From the NCBI RefSeq assembly GCF_963966145.1, contig NC_091056.1, positions 2,316,771 to 2,380,770 on the forward strand: a stretch of DNA of 64,000 bases. Reading direction: 5' to 3'. The stretch is from Tenebrio molitor. Lineage: Eukaryota; Arthropoda; Insecta; Coleoptera; Tenebrionidae. Positions 23,426 through 33,893 of this stretch are shown here, piece after piece. How positions within the stretch are numbered: position 1 is the first letter of the stretch; each line of letters starts with the position of its first letter. A model generated the notes under the pieces. That model did not search any database, was not told the origin of the DNA, and saw nothing but the letters and a program-made list of their open reading frames with translations. A program made the position numbers and the translations under genes.

Positions 23426-25183
23426 TATGGTTAATTAGTAAATTTTGGTGAGATAACTCAAAAGGTATCAATATTTTTATTTCAACATGATTTGATTTTA
23501 ATAAATATATACATACATAAATATAACTATAAAAAATAAATCTCTTCCAGTGGGGTAGTCTCGGGTAGGGCACCACGAATGCTGGCTGCGTTTCCTCGTT
23601 GGATAGCTAAAGAAATACGTTGGCGAAGGAAATATTTCGCCTTCAAATCACCGCTTTCAGCTATTAATTTTGAACCGACGTTATCAATAAAGGAACTTGC
23701 TTCTTTGCACCAAGGACCTAAAGTTTCGAAAGCAAGAGCTTTAAAGATGAAGTTAGCAGATTTTAAAGATTTATATTTATTGTGTTTTTTAACACATGCA
23801 ATTTCTGCTGCGGCTCCAGAACACATTGATGTATGGTTTAAGTATGATGACGCTACACAAGTAACGTCCCATATAAGACGTTGACCCTTTGACCACGGAA
23901 TAAGGGTTGCTCCGTCTGGTCTCTTGCCATCATCACGAGATAAACCATTGGGTTAAAGGGTGCAATGAAAATGAGCGGATGATAAGGCTCGTTGAATAAT
24001 AGAATTAAGTTCATTGTGTCTTGGAATTCTTCCCAAGCTTTTACGCAGCTAAGACCGTGAAAACCATTTTCGTTTAGCATAGAACAACGACTACAAATAT
24101 GGTTTTCAAAAAGACGGCAACCCAGTCTAAGGCCAACAGAAGTTTGAAAATCTTGCTTGTCTAAACAAGTACCGATGTTCTTAGATGGAAATGCATGTAA
24201 CCAAGCACCTGAATCACGTTGTTGGATCGCTTTAAAACGTGCTTTGTCAAAAGCTGAGTCAAATTGAAGTTCACTCTCAATGACTCTTTTCATATTTATC
24301 ATATCCCAGGATTTCTGAATTTTTAAACTAGATGGAGTTTCGTTATTTACTGATAGCCACTTATTCAAAGCTTCCTCATAATAGTGTACTTGAATCTTAA
24401 TATCCATAAAGGGGAGTAAAGAAGACATAAGATCTTGAACACCATGAGAAGAACTAAGGAAAGCCGGAAGACAAATATCAGAAATTCTACGAATACCCAA
24501 TCCACCAAAAGAAATAGGGAGAGTTGCTTGTAACCATTGTTTGGTATTTAGACAAATGTTTAAAATAGATTCAAGACTTTCTTTGAGTAAAGAGTCCATA
24601 TCTTCTAGTAAAGAAGAGAATTTCCAAAGAGCACAAGTACGCAGAAAATATGACATTTTTGGAATGAAAAGGCAATTTTTTAAAAGAAAATAAGCCACAT
24701 GTGGATTAATTTGTTCGAGTCGAGAAATAAGAAGATTCAATTTATGTTGTTTGATTTTGAAATGATGGACATGAGCTTCTTCAAAAATTGGAGCTCCTAA
24801 TAATTGAAGGTCATCTTTTGAAGTTATACGAATACCTGGACATATTTTTTCGAATTTACTAACAATACTTGAGCCGATACGTTGAGAACAAAAGAAAATT
24901 TCACATTTGCTTGTATTCACCTTAAGGCCAATTTCAGCAGCCATTTTAATGATAGTATGAAAATCGTTTAATACAGTTTCGGGAGAATCTGAAAGAGTGG
25001 CATCATCTAGATACCAAATGTTTAGTTTCGAAAGTAAATTATTGACCAAAGGTTGAACTGTAATACTAAAAGACATTGGACCACAAGGATCACCTTGCTG
25101 AACACCAACCTCTAATGATATTGTTTTATTACAAAAAAAAAGCAAAGAAGGGAACCGATAACTTTGGTATAGAAATGGATATA

Positions 25184-26498
25184 CAGGGTGTCCCAGAACT
25201 CGCGGATCAAATTTACAGTGCGTTTTCCTTGGTGATAACTGAAAGCAATAGCGTTTAAAAAAAAGGACAGGGTATAATCGATTTTTTGTAATGAATAATT
25301 AAAGTTGACCAATCAGAAGGACGCTGTTAAATTCAATTTCACGTAAATTTAACCAACGGTTTGAATTGCCTAGCAACATAATTCTAGTAAGAATGGTATG
25401 GAATTTCAAGTAAATGTTTGGACAACTGTGAAGATTTTGACAACGTCAAGTTATAATTTGATTCGAAATTGTCAAACTTCGTATTGAAATCATGTATACA
25501 GCTGCAGAATATGCCGAAATGCTCATAATTTATGGAGAGTGCCGGCGGAATGCACGTGAGGATGCAAGGGAATATGCAATAGGTACGTTTTCCACGACGA
25601 TTGCCACATCCACTGGGTCCTTGGTGCCTACCTGACAAGAAATTGGTGGTCCCCCGTGAGAAGTTAGAACGCTGTTCTTCAGTCCTTTGATGACGACGGT
25701 AGAAGAAGTATATTTGAAGAACTATATTTACCGCGAACCTATCAATATTTTAGAAGAACTAAATGACCAAATTTACGAAACACTGGCTACTGTTATTCCT
25801 AATATGTATGCTTAGACTGACAAGGGAAAATTTAATAGAACGAGCTCGCCTATTCCTTCAGATGAAAGGTGGTCATTTTGAACACTTGTTATAAATTATT
25901 CTTTTTATTTTGCACGTTTCTTATTTCATTTGTTGCATTCTACATCGTTTAGTTATAAAATTTGATCTTAAGTTTTTACTAATAATGATGCTAAAATAAA
26001 TAGGTTAGTTTAATCCAGTTTTGTCTTCTTTCTTTCAGAACTGCCACTATGCTTGATCTGTTGTTCAAAACCTACGTGTAACTCCAGCTTTTTTTGCAAT
26101 GTCAAGAATGTTCCTCAAAGTCTTTTCTTTCATTTCGACGATGACGAGTCCCGCTCGTGTAGCTGCGCTAATATGTTGCAGATGCAGAATGTATGCACAG
26201 GAGTCAGGATAAATTTCTTGTGATTCCGATTCACTTCACAGGCCCTGCATATTTCACTTTTTACTAAGATTTTTAAGGTAGTAATATTACTCACTTGACG
26301 CTACGTCGCCATTTTACCTTCCATCAACAAAAGTTCAATTCATCATATCCCTCCCGTCAATTTCCCATACCCCTCAAGGTTACAATTGCTCTGGAAATTT
26401 TCACGCATAGCAAACCATACATTCATAACTAAAAAGCTGTTGCACCCTGAATATTTTTCTAAACGTTTTTTACCTTCCGCGAGTTCTGGGACACCCTG
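25184..26498 (+). mobile_element. Mariner element, internally deleted, inside LINE A
   Basis: Both ends read CAGGGTGTCCCAGAACTCGC (23 matching bases) with TA on each side (25,182-25,183; 26,499-26,500). The LINE A reading stops at one end and resumes at the other, so this is a later insertion. Length is 1315 bp. The remains of a transposase on the plus strand are described separately. Confidence 0.9.
25491..25904 (+). pseudogene. Mariner transposase remnant (DUF4817-type N-terminus and C-terminus)
   Basis: MYTAAEYAEMLIIYGECRRN and AREDAREY match the helix-turn-helix (DUF4817-like) start of this mariner group. The catalytic domain is deleted. The C-terminal end survives as RLTRENLIERARLFLQMKGG followed by HFEHLL and a stop. 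The two ends lie about 170 bases apart. Confidence 0.72.
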
Positions 26499-27559
26499 TA
26501 TAAGAGGAAAATTATTTTTAATTGGGATAAGCATACTATCTCTCTCTCGATAGAATTAAATGCATTTTCAAAATCGATTTTAAGTAAAATGTTATCTCTA
26601 TTTTCAGGAATGTTGATAAATGTACGAACTGAATGTATTGCTGCTTCGCAGCCTCTTTTTGTAGCAACACCAAGTTGGTGAGGAGCTAAGTATGATTGAA
26701 TTTGATTGCTCTGGTTAACACAAACTATGCGAGCAACTAGTCTTCTCACAGCACAACCAATAGCTATAGGTCTGATACCTCCATCTTTCTTTGATAATGC
26801 ACAAAGAGATGCACCATAAAAGATTGGCTGAATTTCTTCAGGAATCTTAGCAGCGAGGATAAAATTGCAAAGGCTAGTTAATGAAGTCAAAGCTCTTTTA
26901 CCAGCTTCTCCAGCGGAGAAGGAAATCATGTCCTTTAAGAACTGTGGTCGCATTCCGTCGATTCCAGGTGCTGAGCCGTTTGGAAACGAATTGATGCCTT
27001 TTAAAACTTCTGACTCGTTTAAAGACAGATTATGATTATTATTTTCAGGAGGATCAGGATACGAAAGATGACGGGAAGGTTTTGGGTGTTTCTTTTTCAA
27101 AGCTTGAAATACAGTATCATCAAATGAGGCCAATGAATCTTCAGAGCTTAATAGTTTGATTGCTCCTTTGATGTCAAAATCGTTGACTTTTGCTTCGATC
27201 CTTGTTGATAATGATTTAGAAATATTTTTTCTTGATTTTGAATTTGTTGAAGGTGGGTTATTAAAATTTGAAATGTTAAGCTTGATTTTAGAGGTTAAGT
27301 TTTTGGTATTAGATTCGTTGATATTAAATGCTTTGTAAGAAAAAAGAAGCAAATTTTCCCATGCAACAGCTGAGTTCGTTTTGACGCAATAATTGATGAC
27401 AGAAAACAGTTTATCAGCTGAGGAATATCTTGCTCCCTTCGGAATTGAAATACCTGACCTATGTGTATTTCAGTGCTCAGTTACGGTTAAAGTATCTAAC
27501 AACTTTTTCTTAATGTTGGTAGTTCTTTCCGCAGCCATATTTGAAAAAGTCGTAGCCAG

Positions 27560-28284
27560 TCGTAGCGGACAGGCGTAGAATCCCGCCGTTTGCTGTCAGC
27601 TGTGACAATTGTCTGATGTTTTAACCCACGTGTAGAGTTGATTAAAGAGTGGTGTTGTTCAAAAATACATATCATTATCTACAGGGTTATTATAAATGTT
27701 TGTAATCCAAGTAGGCCATCTTGTTTCGATTGTGCACCATATATCTATTAACTACTCTACTATATGGGTAACGTCGTATCTTTACTTTGCTCGAGAGTGA
27801 AGCAAACATTGCCATGGGTGGGAGCAGTATAGAAACATCTTCTCAGCTACTTTGTTAAGTGCAAGGATAATGTGTGCATGGCAGGAATTTAAATATAGGA
27901 AATAAAGGAGGGATTTGTAGGAGGGACTTAAGAAAGAAGATAACCTCACTTTAAAACAAATTATCCATAGATAAATATCGACGTTTCTTAGATGCAACTC
28001 ACCTGTTTCGATCACTTTATTTAGGTCACTGACCTGTACACCCTCAGTTCGACAGACTTATGCCTTTCATAGTTTAATTTTCTCGATCGCCCGAGGGGTG
28101 ATCATTCACGTAATTGACAATCATTCATCGCCCATCATATTGTCATCCATACCATATATTTTAATTTAATGAATCATTTAATAAAATATAGGAGTAATTC
28201 TGTGGAAATCAATCTTTTATTTACAATTTTTACAATTTACTTACAAGTACCTACTGTTTACAATGAAAAACAGTAAAATTAAAT
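27560..28284. other. No gene seen
   Basis: Includes the 5' flank of LINE A and the 3' flank of P-like copy 3. Nothing coding. Confidence 0.45.
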
Positions 28285-29880
28285 TTACAAAGCAGAAAAC
28301 AAAATTAATTTAGTGTATTTTTGTCGTATGTCCTTTCTCTTTTCTGATAAAATTTTTGCTTCACAAAAATATCTTACATTTAAAAATATATCTACCAATA
28401 AGGATAGCAACTGGTATGAATGATTACTTTCATTAAAATTATGTTTAATGAAAATGTCACTTGTAAATGCTGAGCAGGTAAGAACATTTCGTAAAATAAT
28501 ATTTACAACAGTCTCTCTACATGTTGCCTTAACGATGTCATTTTTATAGCCTCGAAAAATCTGTTCTGCTATTTTGCAAACCGAAACAACATCCTCAGAT
28601 GTAATTTTCAGAGGCCCGCGATTTTTTATGTTGATCAAGTTCATATTAATCGTAAGTCGCAAGTAATTTTTTTTGCTGCTTTTGAACAAATATAACCAGC
28701 TATATAAGTTACGACGTTTTCGATGAACGGTGACAAAGACTACAATTTTGTTATATAATCGTGACCGAAAAAATCGTTGTGCAGGTTGGTTACATCGCCA
28801 ATTGGTGAAGGAACATTCCTTCTTGACGAAACTGACAATATGCGCACATCCTCAATACAACAATTAGAATTATAAGAAGTACTCACTTCATTTCTTATAA
28901 GTAATTTTTTATACGCCCTTTCAAATTGTTGGGCGTTGGGGTTGTTATTAAAGCCTCCCCGCCCTCTTATACAACTAAAAAAAGGTTCAATAAAATCCTG
29001 GTATAACTTAAACGTTAGTAAATAATCCATGTGGTATTGTTGGATAATCTCAAACACTTCAAAAACATTTTTTAATGAAATAATGAAGCCCAAAAACCCG
29101 GTTTTTCGTTGTGTTAAAATGACACGTGTGCCATTGGTGTCTTGTTGAGTAAGAAAATAATTTATCAACCCATCACTTCTTTTTTTTTGTTTTCAATACT
29201 TTCTAAAGAAATAGGAACATTGAATGTATTACGTTTTTCATATTTGTTTCTACTCTTCAGTATGTCAAAAGCATCATTTACAAACATTTGACAAACAATA
29301 AAGATTTTGCGATGCTTTCGCCCAGTGTTTGAGCTCCCAATTTTACATTCATTCGATTATCTGTAAAATTAATATGTTTTTGTGTTAATTTATTTGCGGC
29401 ATGCAACCCCTCTTCCTTTTGTAAATTATTAAGTTGACATATATGTTCCCAGAATATATGTTCACCATTTCCATCTACAATAATTTTTTTGTCCCCTAAA
29501 ACATTCCGGGCCAATTTAATCATATGAGATGTGCCCCATATTACAATTTTTTTTTGGATATTTGCAGGATTGATAATAAATGGCTTAAAGTGTAAAGTGT
29601 CAACTTCAAAGTTCGCACCTAATTTACGGCACATTGCCAAATTCACTGCAGCCCCATCAAAAGTAATTGAATGGATCTTTGCCCCTGTATCATTTAGAAG
29701 TATTAAACAATTACTTAAAAGATTTGCTCGTTCCTTCGCATTTAAAGCTTTAATGAGGAAATATCCCACCGGAATCTTCCAATTTCCATTTAAAGCCACA
29801 GCAAGAAATACTAAGGCATTTTTGGCCTTAGTTTGACGGTCACTATCAATATTATTGTCTGTCCCTAAAGTAGTTAATAG
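28285..29880 (-). pseudogene. P-element-like transposase, broken copy 3 (no THAP)
   Basis: The reading enters at about 29,880 with KNALVFLAVALNGNWKIPVG and continues with SITFDGAAVNLAMCRKLGAN and GTSHMIKLARNVLGDKKI, the RNase H-like region of THAP9-type transposases. After a frameshift, TGFLGFIISLKNVFEVFE and FSCIRGRGGFNNNPNAQQFE carry the conserved GGxNxNP block. The last frame, 28,689-28,285, is the C-terminal tail. The THAP domain and the first catalytic residues are missing; at 29,885 the sequence joins an unrelated stretch beginning CCGGGACATTTTTTT. It differs clearly from copies 1 and 2, so three P-like lineages occur in this window. Confidence 0.77.
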
Positions 29881-29884
29881 ATAT

Positions 29885-30267
29885 ACCGGGACATTTTTTT
29901 AACTCTGAACATAGTCCATACTTATTCCCTATGTTCAATTTTAAAAAACACAGATCAATGCATTGTGAGTTGCTATGCAACGAACTATACCGAACACCAG
30001 AGATTTTGAAATTATGTTAAAAATTGTTCCGATTGATGGAATTGGTCTTCATGTGTTGCATTTCACGCACATTTCTAATGCTCTAATTGGCGTAGAATAA
30101 CTGCATTATGTGTATTTCTTCTTCAAACAACTTGACCATTTTGTTAATCTGTCAAGTACTTATTTTCGTTAACTTGGTTACGTGATTATTATTACGCAAA
30201 ATGGAAGCTGAGACCGAAGTCTATTTAGCTCCCAGATCAAAACGGAAAAGTAAACTATTTCCGTAAT
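29885..30267. other. No gene seen; possible MITE edge
   Basis: TATACCGGGACATTTTTTTA at 29,882 looks like a mariner-type end, and a small palindrome GAACATAG...CTATGTTC (29,904-29,937) follows. I found no matching right end. Confidence 0.3.
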
Positions 30268-30680
30268 TTCAATTTCAATTGATCGCATCTGCTTCGTCAT
30301 CGAAAGTGTGCATCAAGTTTGTTTTTAAAGATGTTAGGGTTGGATGCGTTTACAATTTCGTCACTCAAGGCGTTCCAGTCGCTAAAAACCCGATTAGGAA
30401 GGAAATGGCTTCTGACAGTTATCTTAAAATTTTAAATTCTCAATTTAAGTCGATGGCCGCGCAAATGGATGTTTGTGTTGAATTCAAATAAATTAAGTAA
30501 TTCGTCAGATTCATTGTTGGTCAATATTTTATAGGTCCATATGAGATCACCCCGTCTTCTGCGGTGTTGGAGAGTTGGCAAGTCTAACATTTGCAGTCTA
30601 GTTGCGTATGGAATCGATCTAAGTCCAGCGACTCGTTTTAGGATTGCAATGGGGTGCACCGTGGAACAGACTACTTTCAT
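30268..30680 (-). pseudogene. LINE 3' terminal coding fragment (CR1/jockey group)
   Basis: ILKRVAGLRSIPYATRLQML, LPTLQHRRRRGDLIWTYKIL and RGHRLKL follow the end of a CR1/jockey-type reverse transcriptase. After a frameshift at about 30,432, FLPNRVFSDWNALSDEIVNA and FKNKLDAHFR complete the usual C-terminus. This is a 5'-truncated copy of some 400 bases, as LINEs often leave. Confidence 0.75.
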
Positions 30681-30734
30681 TATTATTTCATTTTATTAAA
30701 ATGGTGTACGAGATGAAAACAGAATGCAATCATG

Positions 30735-31125
30735 TAGAGATCAATATCTCGCAAAGTTTCCTAATTTAGAGATAGAGTAACAATCTTTAATGACCCACAT
30801 TCGATGGATTGTGAATAGACAAAACTAGAGATGTTTCAAAGGAAAAGTCATCGAGACAGCTTCAAGTTGGTGAAGTTTTGAGAGAGAGAATGGAACAAAA
30901 TCCCAAAACATCATTGCTGAAACTGTCAGCACAGTCAGGTGTACCACTGAGCACATGTCAGAAAATTGTGAAGAAAATATTAAATTTGCACCCTTATAAA
31001 GTGTCATTGTTTCAAGACCTGAAACCAGCAGATTATCCACGTTGTGTTACATATTGCAGCTGGTTTTTAAACAACATGAATGATAACAGAACTTTGGATT
31101 TGTCATTCTTTTCAGACAAGGCATG
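30735..31125 (+). pseudogene. Fragment of a DD41D-type mariner transposase, no intron
   Basis: Frames reading FPNLEIE, SLMTHIRWIVNR and then RERMEQNPKTSLLKLSAQSG, VPLSTCQKIVKKILNLHPYK and SFFSDKAW align with residues of the intact transposase at 52.2 kb. The block ends just after the first catalytic Asp. At the place where the 52.2-kb gene has its intron (NNDR|LLD) this copy reads NDNRTLD without a break. The remainder is missing. Confidence 0.75.
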
Positions 31126-31149
31126 GTCCTGCTGTAAGTTCATAACATG

Positions 31150-31751
31150 ATTGTAGTCAGGGAGATGTTAGAACTAATAGGTAAACCTCCTCTTCCATAT
31201 TTGTTGCTGATTTCCTTAACGACTATTCCAGATTGGATCAACGCATGCACGGAACCTGTCTGACGTCACCCATCTTGTGTATCCTGCCCCTCCACATTAT
31301 AACATTGGAAATAATTTAATGCATATCAACAACAATAAAACCTTGCTAGACAGTCAAGTAGCTTTAATTTGTTGCCATATAACACATAAATAAAATGTCT
31401 TTATTTACAAAAATTTCATTCTCTCATTTTCCATCAACAGTTTTAGAATCTTGTGATACCTAACACTGTTTCCTCGAAACTTATTAAAACAAAAATGTTT
31501 CAGTACCCATCTTGATGGATTTTACTGTTACTCACGGTATTAAAACATTGGAACAATCTCTTTAAATGAATCTTTACTGTTGTGGTTAATAATTCAATGA
31601 ATTTTTTTGGAAGGTAAACATAACCTCCTAATATCAAGAATAATAATCTACTTCGTATCATTTTCGTATGGAACTATGGAACGGCAAAAGAAAAAAATTC
31701 ATTTGTTTTCATCGGCTCGTTGACTACAAACATTTATAATCACCCTGTATA
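31150..31751. other. No gene seen; ends in a mariner-like end
   Basis: The stretch closes with ATTTATAATCACCCTG + TA at 31,732-31,749, a right-end signature of mariner-type elements, directly before the Harbinger transposase ATG. The matching left end was not found. Confidence 0.35.
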
Positions 31752-32380
31752 ATGGAAATGAATAATTATTCATCATCATCATCATCAAGTGACTCGGATG
31801 ACGAAGATGTTATAAATTTTGTGGTCAATTTGGGACGGATCAGAAAGATTCCCCGATTTCACATCAGAAAAGGTCATTTTCATTATTGGGACGATCAGGA
31901 ATTTTATAACAGATACCGACTTTCGAAAGAATCAGTAGTTATATTGTTGGAACAAATTGATGGCAAAATAAGGAACGCAACTAACTGGTAAAAAGAAATA
32001 ATACAGGCATTTTCAGCAATTTATATTTGTTACATATGGCTTTTTTTGTAGACACAGTTGCTGAAAACTTATATAATGAGTCAATCATAAGGACAAGAAA
32101 TCTAGTAGAAAGGTCGTATGGAGTGTGGAAAAGAAGATTTCCAATTTTAAGCAATGGTATTAATGTTGACATCAACCGAGTACAATTGCAACTGCAGTTT
32201 TACACAACATAGCGATTGAAAATGACGAAAATGAACCACCTGTATTAAACCAAGAAGAGGAAGAAGCCTTTTATTTTGTTAATAATGTACCACTGCAAGT
32301 ATTTCCACATGGAAATAATAGGGTGCAAAATGAATATGTAAATTATTTTAATAACTTAAATGTATTTATCTTTTTTTAAA
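31752..32380 (+). pseudogene. Harbinger (HARBI1-like) transposase, internally deleted
   Basis: The N-terminal frame has RFRLSKES-like RYRLSKESVVILLEQIDGKI, which matches the start of Harbinger transposases. A stop follows at 31,991. The next frame gives ESIIRTRNLVERSYGVWKRR and FPILSNGINVDINRVQ, the C-terminal block with the last catalytic region. A frameshift leads to LHNIAIENDENEPP and an acidic tail ending near 32,380. The central catalytic part (two of three DDE residues) is missing. It converges with the Myb-type partner gene on the minus strand, the usual Harbinger arrangement. Confidence 0.78.
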
Positions 32381-32780
32381 ATTTCCATTCTTAAATTATG
32401 TTCTTCCTCCCTGTGCCTCATTTTTTGTTGGTGTTCCTCTTCCATATGTGCAAGCGTAATTTTGTGAAGTTCCACCTTCCTCTGTTCTTCCGCCTCCTTC
32501 CTCCGTTCATCTGTCTCCATGGACATTTTTTTTTACTGGGCAATTTGTTTTTTTTTTCGTCAGCCAATTGGCACCACTTTTGATTTGTATGTGTGCCGGT
32601 CATCTTTTTAGCTAAACAATAACATATTATTTAGTATTGTCACATCATAATAAATAATTGTTACCTTTTTTGCTCTGGTTTTCTAAATTCGATGATAAAG
32701 GGCGTTTCAACATTTTTGGTGTGTATTCAGACCAATCTACAATTTTACGTAATAACATATTAATAATATCATATATCTTT

Positions 32781-33699
32781 TGTGACGTTCAGTTCCGGTG
32801 GTGACGTCACGGGATATGATTTGACGCCGGTCGGTCGCGGTATGCCTCGAGCGCCAGTCCCTTTTTCGGCTGTGGTAGAACGCCACACGGCCGGGGTAGC
32901 TCTGCGGAGTGACGGCGTCCAGGGGTCAGCTGTCAGGGCGCGGCGTAAGGGGGGAAACAAACAAACAGTCGTCGCAAAACCTTTATTTACACTATGTACA
33001 AGAGGACCACCTGGTGAAGGCGAGATCCTCCGGGGATGGTGCCCGTGACCTGGGGGATGTCCTCGGTGGCAAGGGAGATAAGGGGGTGTTCGTACTTACG
33101 TCGGTCGGCCCTGGAACTTCCTCTTGGCGGCGTAGCGAGAGAGCGGGTAGGGGTGTCTACGGGGTTGCGGGGGTGTAACGGGATCCGGGGGGGATTGGGG
33201 GAGGCCTGGTTCGCTCGCTAGGGGAGCGAACGGGCCGGAGACAAGGGATGAGCGGGGTGACCTAGTTTGCTCACTAGGGGAGCGAACGGGCCGGAAACAC
33301 GGGATGACCTGGTTCGCTCACTAGGGGAGCGAACGGGCCGGAAGTCGGGGGTCGGAAGCGGAGTCGGAGGTTGTATCGGGAGCCGGTTCGGAGCTGGTGC
33401 TAGGAGAGTCAGGTTGATGATCGGAATTGGGATCGGAGTCGGAATCGGAATGAGCTCTGCAGGCTCTGCGCGGTCCTTGGCTCGGTGGTGCGCGCGGCCG
33501 TTGACTCGCGGCTGTGGCGGTGGGGGACCTCTGTTCAGCGCGGGGCCCGAGTATTGTCGGCCGGAAGAAACACGGGTTCCGGGGCGGATTCGGTGGACGC
33601 GGTTGAGGTAGTCGGCTCCGCGCTAATTTTCTGGCCCGGCTCGTAGAAAGAATGGAATTTTTCCGCCACCGGGAGCGTTTCCTAAGTAACTTCGTTACA
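32781..33699 (-). mobile_element. Probable solo LTR, 919 bp, TSD CTTT
   Basis: A GC-rich block opens TGTGACGTTCAGTTCC and closes AGTAACTTCGTTACA. CTTT lies on both sides (32,777-32,780; 33,700-33,703). The Myb gene reads on across it once the block is ignored, which confirms an insertion. A poly(A) signal on the minus strand near 32,980 suggests minus orientation. The many open frames inside reflect GC content. Confidence 0.8.
33206..33350. repeat. Three tandem hairpin units inside the solo LTR
   Basis: Three copies of a 45-55 bp unit each contain TTCGCTCACTAGGGGAGCGAAC-like palindromes followed by GGGCCGGAAAC or a variant. Units start near 33,206, 33,262 and 33,307. Each can fold on itself. 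Confidence 0.82.
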
Positions 33700-33893
33700 C
33701 TTTGTATATTTTTTACCATTTTTGTTAAATCCCTCATTTGAAGCCTCAGGTAATATTATAACATCTTCTTGTGGGGCTTCAATTATTTCAACGATAGGGA
33801 CTGTTTGTGGCTCAGTGGCGATATCTAACGAAATATTGCTATCGACTATGCTAATATAATTTATCATTGTTTATTATTAATTTATTACACATT

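Larger units (their letters stand above)
23527..27537 (-). pseudogene. RLE-type non-LTR retrotransposon A (RT + CCHC + endonuclease), split
   Basis: Probable start ATG 27,537 (MAAERTTNIKKKL), with a TGA soon after. Then come SAPGIDGMRPQFLKDM, GASLCALSKKDGGIRPIAIG and KIDFENAFNSIERE, the first RT motifs with catalytic Asp. A mariner at 25,184-26,498 cuts the RT. Beyond it, GVQQGDPCGPMSFSI and WYLDDATL give the YLDD site. After the thumb come GLRLGCRLFENHICSRCSML with FHGLSC (CCHC knuckle). A frameshift near 23,965 leads to KRPDGATLIPW...LIWDVT, an RPD...D restriction-like endonuclease core, and ETLGPWCKEASSF to the stop at 23,527. This is a single-ORF LINE with a C-terminal RLE, and it lacks APE and RNase H. 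It is related to LINE B at 34-36 kb. Exact clade unknown. Confidence 0.82.

Noticed and set aside
32782..33737. Gly/Arg-rich and Pro/Ser-rich open frames on both strands
   Set aside because: They fall in the GC-rich solo LTR with tandem hairpins; low-complexity translations without motif.
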